This document shows positions 5,191 through 7,993 of a stretch of DNA of 7,993 nucleotides, piece by piece (position 1 is the first letter of the stretch; the number at the start of each line of letters is the position of its first letter). The notes under the pieces are model-generated. The model was not told the DNA's origin. It saw only the letters and a program-made list of their open reading frames with translations, and did no database searches. A program made the position numbers and the translations under genes. The stretch is from Rhodospirillaceae bacterium. Lineage in GTDB: Bacteria; Pseudomonadota; Alphaproteobacteria; Thalassobaculales; Thalassobaculaceae. The DNA is taken from the NCBI GenBank assembly GCA_002730675.1, contig PCAV01000142.1:1-7993 (forward strand), in the 5' to 3' direction.

Positions 5191-6819
5191 ATGGATCACT
5201 TCATAAATTCAAAAGAAACTATTGTCACAGATGCTATAGACGGTTTTTTGCTTGGGCGTGGGGCCACAATAACCCGTCTCGATGGATATCCTGATATAAA
5301 AGTAGTTGTTAGGTCTGATTGGAAGAAGGAAAAAGTTGCACTTATCTCAGGTGGGGGATCAGGACATGAACCGGCACATGTTGGTTTTGTTGGAAGCGGG
5401 CTACTGACGGCTGCCGTTTGCGGCGAAGTCTTTGCTTCGCCAAGTGTTGATGCAGTTCTGGCTGGCATCTTAGCGGTCACAGGTCCCAGCGGATGTTTGT
5501 TAATTGTAAAAAATTATACTGGCGACAGACTAAATTTTGGATTGGCTGCAGAAAAAGCTCGGGCCCTGGGTTTAAAAGTTGAGGTAGTTATTGTTGATGA
5601 CGATATAGCACTTCCAAATGATATTCAGGCTCGTGGTATTGCTGGAACTGTATTCGTGCACAAAGTCGCAGGGGCACTAGCTGAACAAGGCAAAACTTTG
5701 GAAGAGGTTACCAAATTTGCAAAAATGGCAGCATCATCCGTTTATTCTTTAGGTTTATCGCTCATGACCTGTTCAATTCCTGGGGTAGACTATCAAGAAC
5801 GAATTGAGCCGGGTATGGCAGAGCTTGGCTTGGGTATTCATGGAGAGCCTGGAGCTAAAAAAGTTCATCATGAGACAGCAACTGATGCCATAGAATTGGT
5901 ACTTTCGAACTTAGCAAACAAAATAGAGAAAGATAGAAAGTATGCGGTGTTACTTAACAATCTTGGTGGTTGTACGCCATTGGAAATGGCAATAGTGACC
6001 GGAGAGATTGAAAAGTCGGAATTAAGTCCCTCGTTCAGTTACTTGTATGGACCAGCACTTTTGATGACTTCTCTAAATATGCAGGGTTTCTCTATTTCCA
6101 TTTTGAAATTAACGCACGAATTAGAAGAAGCGCTTTTATTTCCTGCCCCGGGTGAGTTCTGGCCGCAAGCAAAAAAATTAGAAAGCCCAGAGATATTAGC
6201 TGTACCTCAAGAATTAAAAAACACGGCATGGATTGCTTCTGAGCAACCGAAAGTTAGACACCTTGTACTGAAATGCTGTGATATTTTAGAACAGCAAGAG
6301 AAGTTCCTAAACGAACTTGATGCGAAAATTGGGGACGGAGATACTGGATCTTCACTAGCAAATGCGGCACGATCCTTAAGAAAAGCTATCGATGAATTTC
6401 CTTTAGAAGAAAAAGCTCAGTTTTTCTCAGCGGTCAGTGAGCTTCTTTCGAGAAGTATGGGGGGATCTAGCGGCGTTTTAATGGCTATTATGTTTTCTGC
6501 TGCAGCAAATAAGGTTAAGTCTGGCAAAGATTGGAAAAGTGCCCTTTACGCGGGACTAAAGCGTGTTATGGAAATGGGAGGTGCAAGACCCGGAGATAGA
6601 ACCTTTATAGACGCGCTTGGTCCCGCCTTAAAAAAGTTGCAAGAAAATAATAATCTTATCGAAGCGGCTAGGGCAGCAAGGCTAGGATCTGATAGAACAC
6701 GCGATATGAGTTTGGCTAAGGCAGGCAGAGCTGCTTACGTGCCCAAAGAGTATTTAACCGGGGTTCCAGACCCGGGTGCAGAAGCCGTGGCATTAATTTT
6801 TGAGGGAATTGCTTCTTAA
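5191..6819 (+). CDS. dhaK: Two-domain dihydroxyacetone (glycerone) kinase, DhaK-DhaL fusion
   Basis: ATP-dependent kinase of the DAK family, which phosphorylates dihydroxyacetone and, in some members, erythrulose or glyceraldehyde. It has 542 residues from ATG 5191, near the usual length of about 550 for fused enzymes. The N-terminal DhaK domain begins MDHFINSKETIV, as family members do. It carries GGGSGHEP at 54-61, NYTGD with acid D112 at 108-112, and H217 in GIHGEPG, which binds the keto substrate covalently. The C-terminal DhaL domain has LDAKIGDGDTG at 376-386 with D377, D382 and D384 for Mg-ATP, SMGGSSGVL at 422-430, and GARPGDRTFIDAL at 464-476. All key residues are present. The residue after the third Asp is Thr, where other members often have His or Cys. 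No PTS subunit DhaM is needed or seen. It begins 35 bases after the LLM gene and overlaps the next start by one base. The true substrate may not be dihydroxyacetone. Confidence 0.95.
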   Translation: MDHFINSKETIVTDAIDGFLLGRGATITRLDGYPDIKVVVRSDWKKEKVALISGGGSGHEPAHVGFVGSGLLTAAVCGEVFASPSVDAVLAGILAVTGPSGCLLIVKNYTGDRLNFGLAAEKARALGLKVEVVIVDDDIALPNDIQARGIAGTVFVHKVAGALAEQGKTLEEVTKFAKMAASSVYSLGLSLMTCSIPGVDYQERIEPGMAELGLGIHGEPGAKKVHHETATDAIELVLSNLANKIEKDRKYAVLLNNLGGCTPLEMAIVTGEIEKSELSPSFSYLYGPALLMTSLNMQGFSISILKLTHELEEALLFPAPGEFWPQAKKLESPEILAVPQELKNTAWIASEQPKVRHLVLKCCDILEQQEKFLNELDAKIGDGDTGSSLANAARSLRKAIDEFPLEEKAQFFSAVSELLSRSMGGSSGVLMAIMFSAAANKVKSGKDWKSALYAGLKRVMEMGGARPGDRTFIDALGPALKKLQENNNLIEAARAARLGSDRTRDMSLAKAGRAAYVPKEYLTGVPDPGAEAVALIFEGIAS

Positions 6820-7993
6820 TGTCGGCCCAGCACGACTTAATAATTGTGGGTGGAGGGATAGCAGGTCTAACCGCCGCTGTTAGGGCAATAGAGTTAGGAA
6901 TACAGCCCATGGTTCTGGAAAAAGAAAGCCAAGATATATACCCCTGTAATTCGCGACAGTCTGGCGGTGTCATTCATATTGGGTTTCTAGACCCATATCG
7001 CCAGTATAGAAGCTTAATGGATAACATAGAAACTCGAACTGGAGGTGACCATGATCCAGTTTTGGCAGACGCATTAATAAAGAATGGTTGGCGATTTTTA
7101 GATTGGTTAAAAGCACAAAACACCGACTTCATTAGCTTTAATGAGCAGGAAGGCTACCGCTGGTGCATTGCACCTCCAAGAGCACTAAGAGCTGGTGTTG
7201 ATTGGGAGGGCCGCGGGCCAGATTTGTTGCTCAGGAGGCTAGTTTCAAAACTTTCAAATTATGGAGATATCTTCTGCCAAGGTGTAAAAGCAACTTCATT
7301 AATTATGGAAAATGGCACCTGTAAAGGGATCAGAGCCATAGCTGGTACAAGAGAAATTACATTTAAAGCTAATAATGTATTGCTCGCGGACGGTGGTTTT
7401 CAGTTCAATCGGAAACTTTTTGAGGAATTTATTGGGGGGAAATTCGACCACACTTTTCAGCGGGGAGCAAAAACTGGTAACGGAGACGGTATAAAAATGG
7501 CACACGCCGCAGGTGCTAAATTGTCTGGTATGGATAAATTTTATGGGCATTTACTTTCGGCTGATGCCGTCAATAACGATAAGTTGTGGCCGTATCCGGA
7601 ACTTGATGCGGTCGCAACTGCAGGCATTGTTATTGATAGCTTTGGAACAAGGGTGACTGATGAAGGTAAAAGCGGTGTCTACCTTACTAACGCACTGGCA
7701 AAAAGTAATTCAGAACCTCCATTTTTTATAATTTGCGATGCATCCATCTGGGAGAGTGCTGGTCGCTCTGCGCGAATACCCGCAAACCCATTATTGGAAG
7801 AGGCTGGTGGGACAGTTTTTAAATCTGATACCCTAGAGGAACTTGCAGAAGTTATAGGTGTCCCAGTGGAAGACTTTTTAAACTGTGTAACGAAGTATAA
7901 TGAGGCTATTGATGCCAATAAGACAAGTGAACTGTTAATTCCCCGATCGCAAAAAATTATGCCGTATAAAATTAGCACTGCTCCTTTTATAGC
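6819..7993 (+). CDS. FAD-dependent dehydrogenase, fumarate reductase/succinate dehydrogenase flavoprotein superfamily (3' end cut off)
   Basis: Flavoprotein of the FAD_binding_2 superfamily (fumarate reductase, ketosteroid dehydrogenase, tricarballylate dehydrogenase relatives), which oxidises a C-C or C-OH bond with FAD. The frame is open from ATG 6819 to the right edge, giving about 391 residues. The N-terminal GGGIAGLTAAVRAIELG at 11-27 is the ADP-binding fold, and E34 (VLEKE) binds the FAD ribose. SRQSGG at 45-50 is the usual flavin loop. LADGGFQFN at 189-197 and TGNGDGIKMA at 219-228 are signature stretches of the superfamily. Probably 60 to 120 C-terminal residues, including the closing FAD loop, are missing. 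Its ATG shares the last A of the kinase TAA stop (TAATG), which points to translational coupling. TGAGGGAA (6801-6808) upstream may help. No signal peptide is seen, so it is probably cytoplasmic. The substrate is unknown. Confidence 0.92.
   Translation, partial: MSAQHDLIIVGGGIAGLTAAVRAIELGIQPMVLEKESQDIYPCNSRQSGGVIHIGFLDPYRQYRSLMDNIETRTGGDHDPVLADALIKNGWRFLDWLKAQNTDFISFNEQEGYRWCIAPPRALRAGVDWEGRGPDLLLRRLVSKLSNYGDIFCQGVKATSLIMENGTCKGIRAIAGTREITFKANNVLLADGGFQFNRKLFEEFIGGKFDHTFQRGAKTGNGDGIKMAHAAGAKLSGMDKFYGHLLSADAVNNDKLWPYPELDAVATAGIVIDSFGTRVTDEGKSGVYLTNALAKSNSEPPFFIICDASIWESAGRSARIPANPLLEEAGGTVFKSDTLEELAEVIGVPVEDFLNCVTKYNEAIDANKTSELLIPRSQKIMPYKISTAPFI

Noticed and set aside
7299..7978. Minus-strand open frames inside the right-edge FAD gene
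   Set aside because: The plus-strand frame is unbroken from 6819 to the edge, with superfamily motifs on both sides of these stretches.
1..7993. Mobile element, CRISPR array, tRNA, defence system or toxin-antitoxin pair
   Set aside because: No transposase, integrase, repeat-spacer pattern, tRNA cloverleaf, or known defence or toxin motif was seen. All full-length genes are metabolic enzymes.

Overview
The window is bacterial, with tightly packed genes and an AT-leaning composition (GC roughly in the low-to-mid forties, judged by eye). All recognisable genes are metabolic, mostly redox enzymes. No rRNA, tRNA, CRISPR, transposase, phage or integration signal was seen. The aminotransferase looks like the alphaproteobacterial AatA type. 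Together with the mix of SDR, MDR, luciferase-like and FAD enzymes, this suggests an uncultured, possibly marine, alphaproteobacterium. That placement is an inference of low confidence.

Layout. Positions 1-1959 read leftward: a 66-codon small ORF with excellent ribosome-binding signals but a one-base frameshift at an A7 run (1959-1760), a 230-base spacer, a class I PLP aminotransferase (1529-312), then an SDR dehydrogenase cut by the left edge (290-1). A divergent AT-rich control region (1960-2107) carries a near-palindromic AACGATAA/TTATCGTT pair. To its right, on the plus strand, lies an extended-SDR epimerase/dehydratase-like gene (2108-3013). It converges on a zinc-free MDR/quinone oxidoreductase (4065-3091), with small hairpins between the two stops. 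A second divergent region (4066-4213) then leads into a rightward three-gene unit: a luciferase-like flavin/F420 oxidoreductase (4214-5155), a two-domain dihydroxyacetone kinase (5191-6819) and an FAD-dependent dehydrogenase of the fumarate-reductase superfamily (from 6819, running off the right edge). The last two overlap by one base (TAATG).

How they may work together. The rightward unit joins two flavin-type redox enzymes to a kinase that in known families phosphorylates small hydroxyketones (dihydroxyacetone, erythrulose) through a covalent hemiaminal. No glycerol dehydrogenase, glycerol transporter or PTS partner is visible. The flanking SDR, epimerase and quinone oxidoreductase also oxidise or rearrange hydroxyl/carbonyl compounds. 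The simplest reading is an accessory catabolic locus that turns a polyol, sugar acid or related compound into a phosphorylated ketone. The substrate cannot be named from the sequence. The two most unusual observations are the frameshifted small ORF at 1760-1959 and the LLM-DhaKL-FAD operon.
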